Positions 54,430-64,000 of a stretch of DNA of 64,000 nt are shown piece after piece. The stretch covers positions 344,310,932 through 344,374,931 of the forward strand of contig JARYHS010008074.1 of the NCBI GenBank assembly GCA_031002005.1. The letters run 5' to 3'. The position numbers and the translations under genes were made by a program. The notes below the pieces were generated by a model. The model was not told the DNA's origin and made no database searches. It saw only the letters and a program-made list of their open reading frames with translations. Source of the stretch: Vandiemenella viatica (lineage: Eukaryota; Arthropoda; Insecta; Orthoptera; Morabidae). Position 1 is the stretch's first letter. Every line of letters begins with the position of its first letter.

Positions 54430-56425
54430 ACCTTCTGTCCAATATGTACTGCCCAGTTGAATTTATCATCAAATGGTATTGTATTTACACTTTATGCTTT
54501 CTTCACCATCATACTATTAATGTACCTAATAAGCTCACTCTTTTTCACATTAATCTTCGATGTTTACTTATCAAGCTAGACATCCTATACAGATCCCGAA
54601 GTAACTGTTCACTACTCTTACAGCACTGTTTGTGAAAATTGCAACACCCAGAAGTAATGGTCCGAATCTCTCCAAAATCGGCGTTTGTGTGAAACCGTGG
54701 AACCATAATAAGGGATTAATATTGCAGATAGGTGGTGTGCCGTAGGACCCTCTTGTGTGACCTGACATGTCTCATACGCAACGCTAAGTCGGTGTAGAGC
54801 AGTCAGATGAAATGAAAACGTGCAACCAAGTGTCTGTAATCTGTATGCCTCATCGATATCGAAGGGCGCAATATCAGCATGTAAGTAAGAATGCTTGATC
54901 GCCGAGAAACAGATGTGTCGTAACCTGACGTTGGGGATCGATCATACAGGGCACTCTGACAGTGATGCGTGTGTGGAACCAGAGGATAGAAGAGTCATAC
55001 ACAACGACAAGCTGGTTCTGGACCATACAATATGACCACAGCGCGGGATGACTGTTATTTTGTCCGCATGGTCATAACCGGCATAATAGCTTCGTCCATA
55101 GAGTTGGTTCAACGACGGAACACTACAGCGGGTGTGAACGTGTATGCGTCGACGATTCTACGCAATCTGCTGAGGGCTGGACTAGTACGAATGCCATTGT
55201 GTCGACTTCCATTGACTGGAAACCAGCAACGCCCCAGATTGCAATGACCACGAGATCGCCGTCGGTGGCGTGCTAAGTGGTAGACCCTGTCTAGTGTTTT
55301 CCGAAGAGTCCTGATGGCCGTGATCTAGCCTCCAGCGAAGGTAATCTGAACATCAACCGCTACATAACGAAGGATTTAGAATCTGAAGCAATTCCCATCC
55401 TGCAGGCAGTTCCACATGAAATATTTCTGCAAGGCAATTCCCGGCCACATGAGAGCAGGAATATCAAACGTTTTTCGAAGAATGAAGGGTATGACTGCTT
55501 CCTTGGCCTGCACGTTCACCTGACATGTCACCCATTGAATTTGTCTGGGATAGTGTCGTTTGGCAGCTTGTTCGTTCTGATTCTTCTGCAACGGTTGTAG
55601 ATGCTTCGTTGACTCCCCTGCAAACGCTGACAGTGTGTTCCACGGCAACATATCCATGATCTCTCTGATTCCATGTCAAGATGTCTAGAGAATCTGATTG
55701 CAGCACGTGGCGACTATTTACCGAACTGTATTCTCACGATCAGTATGCATGTACGGTTCTGTAATTCTAATCAAATTTGTGCTGTCATGTGCCTGACCTA
55801 TGTAATAAATTTAATTTTAATCACTTGTCTCCTTAGAGTTGCAAAATTACACAAAAAACAGTGTATAGCAATTCCCAAATAACCAAACTTCTGACTGTAA
55901 ACCATCAACACAATCATTCATTAGACTAAGGAACAGCAATGTTCTTATTCTACCATTTGGCACTCTGGCACACTTTGTTCACTTCTACGACTTTTAATAT
56001 TGCGTTTCTTACTCAGCCTCGTTGCCTTCTGCCTCTTAACCAGCGAGTCACTTTTTAATACATTGCACCAGTTTGGACATTATTTACCAACTGGATTGGA
56101 AGGATTTAATTCTATGCAATCAATTTCGCCTCGCTGAGCATTTGATCTGAAATACTAACCCAGTAACGAAGATTCAATGAATAATCTCTCCCAAAACTAT
56201 GTTGCTGATATGAAAACCACTTCTTCCTGACATTTCTCATACGGTTCCATATAGACGTTGCATTAACTTATCCACCACTGAGGTCAAAATAATAAAACTG
56301 ACAATTATCGGTTCTATTTGTCCTCTCAACGCATTCCATTCTCTGGTATGCAGATCCCCAGACTCAATGAAAGTCATATTTTAAGACATGGTGCAATAAC
56401 GTCTGCACCTTTCTTTAATTATTCG
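54430..56425 (-). mobile_element. CR1-like LINE fragment interrupted by a Tc1
   Basis: 54430-54620 matches 21420-21515 and 55866-56425 matches 21555-22080 in the minus-strand LINE at 21 kb. Examples are GATTCTGACCGTAACACAGT versus CTTCTGACTGTAAACCATC, and ATTCATTAGAATAATGAAC versus ATTCATTAGACTAAGGAAC. The Tc1 at 54624-55863 sits between the halves, so the LINE is older. Confidence 0.65.
54624..55863 (+). mobile_element. Tc1-like DNA transposon, inactive
   Basis: Ends CACTGTTTGTGAAAATTGCA and, inverted, TTGCAAAATTACACAAAAAACAGTG, with TA on the right. The + strand encodes decayed transposase: an N-terminal region at 55032-55247 ending in RLPLTGNQQRPRLQ, then NLNINRYITKDLESEAIPIL, LQGNSRPH (second catalytic Asp of QQDNARPH replaced by Gly) and WPARSPDMSPIEFVWD in another frame. 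The segment around the first catalytic site is shortened (VFSEES). It is a sister of the copy at 28588-29810. Confidence 0.75.
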
Positions 56426-56827
56426 TATTACTGGCCGTCAAAGAGCGTTTAGCTGCACCGGAGAAAGATAATAATTATTAAAATGTTGATAACGAAATTT
56501 TTCTGAATATTACACATTTCAGGTCTCCATTAATAAAACGAAGATTTAAGAATTTAACTAGAAATGAGTTATTTTAGTAGAGGAACATAAGTTTTGACTA
56601 TATAAATGTAATCTCATAGGCTTTTCTGCGTCTTGTAATGGTTTTTTTGCTACACTGCCGGAGAAAATTACTCTTTTGCATGACTATATCTACAGACCAC
56701 ATCCAAATTAACTACTAAAAAATTAATGTAGTGGAACAGTTGAAGCCGCTTGGAACCCAAACTGCTAGTTTTCAAAATCTGAAGCCCTATACTTAAAATA
56801 TAAAATTGTTAAATATATTTAATATTT
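56426..56827. other. Unassigned AT-rich DNA
   Basis: Nothing recognised. Confidence 0.5.
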
Positions 56828-57045
56828 ATTTAAATTGCGATGGAGCGCACGCCTCGGTGGCAATTTCCCTACACACCCATCTTATCCCTTTTCTGCACCC
56901 ACCAACATTTTCCCTCTGCAAATTTTAGCTTTAAATTCATTCAACGTTTTTGTAAATTATTCATCATTTCTCTTGGTAACTTATTCCAATTCCTGACACC
57001 TTTACCCCAAAAAATAGAATCTTCTCCTTTCTTTTTCACGATGTG
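56828..57045 (-). repeat. CR1-like LINE 3' end fragment, minus
   Basis: Minus strand encodes FGVKGVRNWNKLPREMMNNL-like sequence and ends at AATTTAAATA after a GCGCTCCATCGC motif, as in the other copies. Confidence 0.7.
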
Positions 57046-57299
57046 TGGGGTCTAATGTTTTGCTGCCGCTCGTGAGTAGCACTAATGCGAGAAGGCTGAC
57101 GCGTGGTTCCCTCTGCCTGCTGGCTGGTGAATCACCTCTCGACAATTGCCGGTGATTGCCCGAGTTAGTGCCGGAAGCACCTCTGTTTGGGCGGCCGCCT
57201 GTTTCCTACGGACTACACAACACAAAGTTTCTTTGAAGCGGCATCAGTAAGATGTTCAGGAGTGATTCACGATTGCCGGAGAATTAAACTATTCGAATG
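57046..57299. other. GC-rich island without recognised gene
   Basis: 57060-57240 is GC-rich (GCGGCCGCC at 57192) between AT-rich flanks. No frame with a known domain; could be an exon, a promoter or part of a repeat. Confidence 0.35.
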
Positions 57300-58059
57300 A
57301 TTTTTTTTTTCTAGCGTTTTAAAAATAGTTTTCTTTTTGAACAGTATCAAATCTTTTTTTTTTTTGGAAAGTGTCGTATCAGAATTAATCGACTTGAAGG
57401 AATGTTTGTACTGTACTTAGTATTACATAAAGTCAAACATTTCAGGGAACATTGCATCGGTCTCGGAAAACGTACTACCGTTGTAACAACATAATTATAA
57501 TAAAACCCGGATTTTTAAGACAAATCTATAAAATGGAATTAATACATGGAAAAATAACCTCAAATTGAAAACTTTTATTTTCGCTCAAAACAAAAAAATT
57601 TAGTAGATGTAACTATTCGTAGTATTTGTTGATCAAATATAGAGTATGAACGACATTGCGGACAAATTTTAGGTTCCTGGGCAATTTTTGAGGTGGAACC
57701 GATAGCAAAAATGGTCTGATTTAACAACTTTGACGGCCACTGATTTTTGTTTGGCTTTTAGTTGCACAAGTATATGACCAGCTCTAGTAGCGTATAGTAT
57801 ACAATATTTACAAGCACTGTACATCCAATTAAACGAGATTTCTCAAAAACAAACTTACATGTAAAATACTATTATATCGCAGTACAAATATTGAAAACAG
57901 TTCACATGTTAAAATGTAATCGTATGTTGGAGATGATTAAACTTTGAAATTGCTTATCAGCTTTAAATAGTTACGTCCGCCTCTTTTAAATGTTTTGTTA
58001 AACCTTGTACACCTGTTGACTAGTACCCAAAAGCGTGTTTACAAAACTTTTGGGTGGGT
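57300..58059. other. Unassigned AT-rich DNA
   Basis: Nothing recognised. Confidence 0.5.
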
Positions 58060-58600
58060 TTAGTTTAACAAGATTTTTTTTTTTTTTTTTTTAGGTTCCT
58101 GGTACATACAAGCACTGTGATACTTCTTGGTCTGTTGTAGAACAGGAAAGTAAGATTGTAACTTTAGTGCAGGTGGCTTCCGTAAGTCATGCCTCTGTAT
58201 CACCAGAAATACGGATGTTTTCTGTCTTCTGGACAGTCTGTATTCATCAAAACGAACATGTGAAGGTATTGGACTGATGTGTAATGCTTTCCTGTAAGAG
58301 CCATCGTTTTGTTCCATGGGTATGACCATTTCCTACACGTTTCTTCACTACATGTGGAATAAAATCTGTATGAGAAACAGTATAAATTGCTTGCGACGTA
58401 CTCTTTGGCAATACAGTCAGTTGTTTTGTCAAACAAAATTGAAAAAAGTCCCCTAATCCATATAGATGGATTTCTTTCCCTTCTCTTGTTGCACAATACA
58501 TCAGGTTTTTCTTTTTTACAAGTATCATTTTTGAACCGCACTTTTCGATACAGTTAACATCAGATTTTTTTTCCAAAACATCTATATCCATATTTTACGG
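58060..58600 (-). pseudogene. Unidentified decayed coding region
   Basis: Two overlapping minus-strand frames of about 113 residues (58200-58541 and 58247-58591) plus 58060-58329 look like one protein broken by frameshifts. Cys/His-containing pieces such as KMILVKKKNLMYCATREGKE and LMNTDCPEDRKHPYFW are present. I do not recognise the family; a DNA transposon remnant is the likeliest source. Another minus-strand piece at 59418-59648 (VDNTCARGTDIPSAICVTC) may belong to it. Confidence 0.3.
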
Positions 58601-58962
58601 TCTCCTTTAATTGGCAGGGCTTCTGCAGACTGATGTTTCTGGTGGAAGGGGAAAATTTATCGTTTTTAATCATATATACATCGCATGTTGCTGTATAAAA
58701 GATTTTTGACTCCCTTTATTTCTGTGGAAATCTCAAAAATACAATTAAAAAAAACGATATTCAGTTTTACATCAAGGGGACACACATGGAAATTTGAAGT
58801 ATTCAAGTTATTCCGTTAGTATTAAAGACCTGTGACAAAGGGTCAGCGGAGCGTCGACTATACGGTTGTTTCCCGTTGAATGCGGAAGCCTTAAAGTGTT
58901 GATTATAACTACAGAAATATGAAGAACCTGGCTAAAGCTGTAAAGTAAGATAGGTTTCTGAC

Positions 58963-59188
58963 CCCGGCAGCGTAGGGGATAGCGTGCTAGCCTCGCGTTG
59001 CAGGGGTCGCCGTTTCGAGTCCGGCCTCGGGCATGGGTGGTTTTAATTAAGTGTTGTGTTTGTCTTGTGTCGTCTATACCACGGAGAATCTATAATACAT
59101 TGAGTGATACAATACATACTTGCAAACTACAAAATTAAATAGTTCTGGCTGTATGGCCTCATAGCCAAATGCCAATTAAAAAAAAAAA
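58963..59188 (+). repeat. Full-length tRNA-derived SINE (family 5) with target duplication
   Basis: A tRNA-like head (CCGGCAGCGTAGGGGATAGC, B box GTTTCGAGTCC) is followed by a body and a poly(A) tail at 59178-59190. It is flanked by a perfect 16-base duplication AAGATAGGTTTCTGAC at 58947-58962 and 59189-59204. Intact boxes, tail and perfect duplication point to a recent insertion. Confidence 0.85.
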
Positions 59189-59204
59189 AAGATAGGTTTC
59201 TGAC

Positions 59205-60261
59205 AATGTTTGGCCACATTCAGAAAGGAAGTTTCTTCGGGTGACATATTTTCCATCCATTCAAAAAGTCGAATAGTGATAATGATTTGTGTAGATGATA
59301 CAACATACTATTTATCGCCTATTTGGATTTGGAAAAAAGATGACAAAGCATTTGTTTGTTAAAAAATACCATCCCTCGAAAGTATCCATTAACATTTTTA
59401 AAGGTTCAAGGTAGTTTTCAAACGAAGTGTATTCTAAATGAATATTTCATTTTATACATCCATGCATGAGCTGAAATTTTTTTATTTGCGTCACGATAAA
59501 GAGAACTACCGGAAGCACACGTTACACAAATAGCGGAAGGTATATCCGTTCCACGTGCACATGTATTGTCAACCTGCAGATACATATACGTTGGATTTAT
59601 CTTTTTGACGTTCCGCTTCCTGTTTTGAAGGTGGTGTCCTCCAAACATGAAAGAGCTGTTATGGAACGATCACAAGACATCCTTCGTATCATACCATTAA
59701 TGGATATTTTCCTCTCATCCTTAAATGTTTCGCTACTTCCGACAAAAATGAGCAAAAGGAATCTACAAAGAATCTAAATTGAGATTGAAGGTAAAACGAT
59801 CATATTTATCATAGATCTAGAAGCGGTCTAAGTTTTAATAGATCAGTTAAAAAAAGCAAACTAGTCTTAGTTAATGAAATTCAAATGTATATACTTGATT
59901 TTTCATTCTGCAAAAGCCCCCATTTGTTCCATCCAACTACTTAACGATGTGCTGTTAGTAGAGATTTCAGTGAATAGGCACGAATCTTTCTTCGAACAGC
60001 TCTGCAGTGAGCTCTGTGTATTGTCATTTATTCCAAAATGGAACTGAAATATCCAGTGTTATTACTATTTATTATTTATCGTATGGCTAAGCAACTAATA
60101 TAAAACGTAATCAGTGTTGATATATCGTAATTAATTTTCAAGGAAGAAAATTAAAGACCACTCATTTTTGGATTGTTTTCTAGTTGTTGACACTGATAAC
60201 ATTGCACGAAATTTCAGTCGGTAAGACTCCGCCATTAAAATGCAAACATATTTATTGAACT
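59205..60261. other. Mostly unassigned DNA
   Basis: Contains the Cys-bearing minus frame at 59418-59648 noted with the decayed region at 58 kb. Nothing else recognised. Confidence 0.35.
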
Positions 60262-60660
60262 ACTAGTTGATGCCCACGACTTCGTTCGTTTTTATAAAGA
60301 ATTTTGATTGACTGCTACCAACATGTAACCACCATAGTGCACGGTGGGAGACTCGAGGCTAATACCACACACAAACAACAGTGATCTGCGCAGCGTATTT
60401 ATGACTGCGAACTGAAATATAGGGACACACATGTCTTTGGTCGAATTATGAAAACTACCTCCGTCGACCAATTTCGACCATCATATTGAAGTGTTCCCTA
60501 TGTTAGGAAAGCGACTTCTCGACCTTACTGTGGCCGTTCACTACCAGTTATTAATTTCCAAATAATATTAAGATTTAAAAAAATCAGGTGGGCGCCAGAG
60601 ATTGGAGTGTACCCTATTCTGAGGGAAGCGACATCCAGATCTCAAAGTATTGTTACTTAA
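60262..60660 (+). repeat. ACTAGC/CTTCGT repeat, 5' part
   Basis: Begins ACTAGTTGATGCCCACGACT then TCGTTCG, like 44083. Its 3' end is not clear. Confidence 0.45.
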
Positions 60661-61500
60661 ACATGAATTATTGGACAAATAGAATTATTAATAAACTCAA
60701 ATGACACATTACATGATTGGATGGGATCTATTGAAAACAAGGTTCACAATCTGACTTTACGATTTACTTTAATTGTTTGCTTGACAATATTTTACAAAGG
60801 TTAATTTTCTTTCTGCAACACAAGGGTACATAACTTTCTCGGTGGAGCAAGAGAGTCTGTCTCGGGGCGATAACTAGGGTAAAAAAACGACGATGATGCA
60901 AAAGTTCCTTTTTCCGAATGGTGGTTACCGTGAAGGCGAATCTATGTTGTGCAGTCGGTGGGTTGACCAGCTCTCCATCACGGCCGGCTGCCTCACTGCT
61001 GTTCCCAGTAGTCAACTGTTCGGTCCATCCACACCTCTCCGTCGGTAGTCAACAAGTCCTCTTGTCTTCTCGCGCTGCCTCCAAGGAGCGTCGTGTTCCG
61101 CCCCCTCTTCATGACGTCTGCCAATCACTGTCTTTGGAGGGAAGCTTTTTCCGTTGGTTGGCTCAGGACATGCAACAAAACCGCCCTTTTTTGTAATAAA
61201 AATACAAATTTTTCCTATTGGCTGTGTACTCCCTGGCTTCCCCTCACCCTTCGTTCTTGGATACAGATATACATTTTTATTTTATTTGTTTACTAAAACA
61301 GCCCAGGCTCCCACTCCATCTTGAGTCGCAGGCCTTGTCACGAGGCTGTTATGCCATAAGTCACATTTAATGGAAACACTCAGGGGCTGGCGTTCTCCAA
61401 ACACCAGCAGAACCTCCCCTGGGACCGGGGACCGACACACACCAGACGAGAAAAGAAACACGCGCACCTCTGTCTCTCGCGGATCATTACAACTTTATCC
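60661..61500. other. Unassigned, moderately GC-rich
   Basis: 60918-61490 has higher GC and short frames on both strands (92 residues on + at 60918, 61 on - at 61282) with no known domain. Possibly a repeat or exon; not supported further. Confidence 0.35.
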
Positions 61501-64000
61501 ACCAACTCCGATAATTTAAAATTATTCACTGAATAATTTTAAATTCCTTAATAATTGTTCACTAAACACACTCGCGATAGCCAGCATCACTATTTAATTA
61601 TGCCCTGTCTTGCTCTGTCCCTTGTGACCACTCCACATACCTACTAACAAAATATCAAATTGAGTAATAAAATACCCTGCTTTCAATCATCCCAGCTAAT
61701 ATGTCATTTAACATGATTCAAGAGCGTATTATCCTTGAGCATCCGTTTCAATCCCCTGAACAAGTGTGGAGCGAAACCAGATGGAGTACGTCATCTAATT
61801 TATAAACATATTACATTCATTACTTATCTAACAAGGTTGCATCTATAATTAAACAATGAAACATGAAAATAAATGGACATATAACTTTGAAAATTCTTAA
61901 TTCACTGAAGATACATTATCATTCACATTCTCTTAATGTTTTCTAACAATTCTATATTCATTAAACAAATTTTTTTTCAATGATTATAATCCTTCACACA
62001 ATCATTTGTGATGAGCGTACCCTTACTACAAAACATTACTAAATAAGTTTTTTTTTTAATTTTATTATTTCACCAGTGGTTTCTGTAACCACATACCTTC
62101 ATTGAACCAACTTCCAAGATTAGTACACAGTTTGAGTTCTCACACAGCAATGTGTAGCGTAATTACATGAATGTCTTTCCTCTGACCAGTACAGAAGCCA
62201 GTCTTTCAATGATTATCTAGCTGAGTTTTGTAAGATCCTTGGTTTCTTTTTCGGGAATAACTCTTCCTACCGTCTCTAAGGCATGTTGATACCCCATGTT
62301 TGATTTTTTTTTATTGTGTGTCACCGACCGTATCACTTACCACGCCGTTGTTAAAGAAGTTGATTCAAATAATACCAGTGAAACAAAACTGAATAGTTTT
62401 CGTTACTGCTAGAGCAGGAAAATTAATCTTATTAATCCTAAAATCTCCTATCACAATAATAAAATAGGTTCTAGATTATCGTCAACTACTTAAAACTTCA
62501 ACGATCCGTTGGCTTATTTCTAGTGCTTAACTATTTTTACTTCTACGTTTTTCAAACTATTTTACAATCAACTCATTCTGTATCGGCGTTTTCCCATCTG
62601 TATAATTAAAATTTCAGGACTCTGAGACAGCAAAACAATCTTAGTTCGACCAGTTACTTTTTAACTTCTCAAGTAAATATAATTATCTTTTATCGTTTAC
62701 CACATCTTCCAATTATTTTCTTATTGCATCCTCGGAAATCTTTCATGACGGGTTCATGATTATTCACAGTTTCTTAATGAATTTCTACACTCACGTCAGC
62801 AAAACGCTTTAATTTTCATCAATCCACAATTACTTCTTTCTTTAAATCTTCTAATCGGTGTTCTTTGTATATTCTTTATCAAGAGTTTACAATCCTCTTT
62901 TCAGAAAATTCTCAGCGTGTTGGACCACTCTCCTCTTTCGTAATGCGACTAAAGTTCCGCGCTCGTTCTAGCTTCCACGACGAAATTAAATGACTTTCTC
63001 TGTCATCTATTGAATTCTAATTGACGATTTCATCCGTCAACAAATCATTTATGCCCCTTTTACCTTCAACGGTCTTTCGGTCAGCATATATCCTTACCAA
63101 TCATTCAATATCATTTTTCGCAAATTTTCGTTATCATTCTTACTATCACGAGCACTTCCTTTCTCTTGTCTCTTACGATTTTCAACATCAACACACCGCC
63201 AATTATTATAATTCCGATTATAAACTACATCTTAATGTCACGTAGTATTTTAGATTTGATTACCTTTTTAAACATTTCAACAAACCCGTCTCGAATTAAT
63301 ATAACATAACGTAATTAAACCAGATCTCTCTTTTTATAATTCGTCGAGGATATTTTCTTTTAGTATTATGACATTGGGGTCTTCCTTTTTTTATGAAAAT
63401 CTTCTAACTTTTGGAACATCAGTTGATCAATTTTTTTGTATTCTGTCCACTCATACATCTCAATTATTATTATTACTTTTTCAACGAACCTAAATTGCTA
63501 CATTAACTTCCGTTCTTTATTATTTTTGATGGAACCACATCTATCTGTTTTCCAACGGATCCTACAATGCTCGAATAATTATCAATACGAAAAATTAAGT
63601 TTACAGTTACTATTCTATATTCACTTATTGCTAACTACAAACTTTATAATCTTGCATGGTCATATTTCCAATATCGGGCGACCAAAAATACTTCATATAT
63701 TCTTTAAAACTTCAAGCGACCATGCACAATCTGCATCCATTTTTCATTTTCCAAATTATTATTTTTCCTATTCCCTCGATACTCCAAGCAGCGTTGTTCA
63801 TTTACGATCGGCAATGCTGTACAGCTTTGTTTTCTCTTTGTTGTCGTAATATTTCTGTAGGACTCCCGGTCGAATACCTTTTCTAGCGTGGGCCTGTTAT
63901 CCAGAAAATTTTTTGCGCCTCTGTCAACCGCCCTTCCAGCTGTGAGGTCAGGCACCCGGAGGAAAGCAGCCCCCCTCACACATCTGTTTTTCCGCAAGGT
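61501..64000. other. AT-rich stretch with low G on the + strand
   Basis: No gene recognised. Roughly 61.9-63.9 kb is rich in C and T and poor in G on +, so the minus strand is purine-rich and translates to Lys/Arg/Ile-rich pieces with frequent stops. The 97-residue minus frame 63704-63997 (KRGAAFLRVPDLTAGRAVDR-like) is the longest. This may be a decayed minus-coded element. Confidence 0.4.

Noticed and set aside
1..64000. CRISPR array, operon or prokaryotic system
   Set aside because: The window is eukaryotic transposon-rich DNA; no spaced direct repeats or clustered same-strand genes of that kind.

Overview
The window is repeat-dense eukaryotic DNA, almost certainly from an insect. It holds an errantivirus-like (Ty3/gypsy with env) endogenous retrovirus, Tc1/mariner, PIF/Harbinger and hAT-like DNA transposons, RTE-like and CR1-like LINEs, a Jockey-like gag, and at least five tRNA-derived SINE families. 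The RTE 5' region and the SINEs resemble those of large polyneopteran (orthopteroid) genomes; that placement is from memory of families and is not proven here. There are no operons, rRNA genes or CRISPR arrays. Only one piece of likely host gene is visible: a signal-peptide first exon with a splice donor at 37012-37054.

Layout. 1-797 is a LINE gag fragment that stops at a 1000-N gap (798-1797) and is repeated almost exactly at 10953-11761. 2713-10710 is the internal region of the endogenous retrovirus: candidate primer-binding site, candidate splice donor, intact gag, pol broken by two frameshifts, a long A-rich tract, candidate splice acceptor, intact env, polypurine tract. The LTRs are not where they should be. 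Instead a short antisense piece of the element's own integrase abuts both ends, and a 68-bp antisense integrase fragment follows on the right. 10801-13154 holds broken gag-like LINE ORF1 sequence.

16.4-22.7 kb has two abutting Harbinger elements that share one TTA target, a tandemly repeated tRNA-SINE composite with another SINE nested in it, an inverted SINE pair, and a Harbinger-like element with an amplified right end carrying a LINE. 24.7-27.7 kb is an RTE-like LINE on the minus strand with its 5' end kept and its 3' end lost. 28.6-29.8 kb is a dead Tc1 with a 45-A tract next to its first catalytic site. 32.5-34.0 kb is a Tc1 element turned into a symmetric palindrome (two 615-bp arms, 218-bp spacer) inserted near a hAT-like end. 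After the host exon (37.0 kb) the rest is probably intronic or intergenic, with LINE tails, SINEs, CR1-like LINEs and a Tc1 nested in a LINE (54.4-56.4 kb).

Most sequence is layered transposon remains. The two most unusual objects are the retrovirus with integrase-derived ends in place of LTRs and the palindromic Tc1, a potential hairpin-RNA source. Coordinates of decayed repeats are by eye and approximate.
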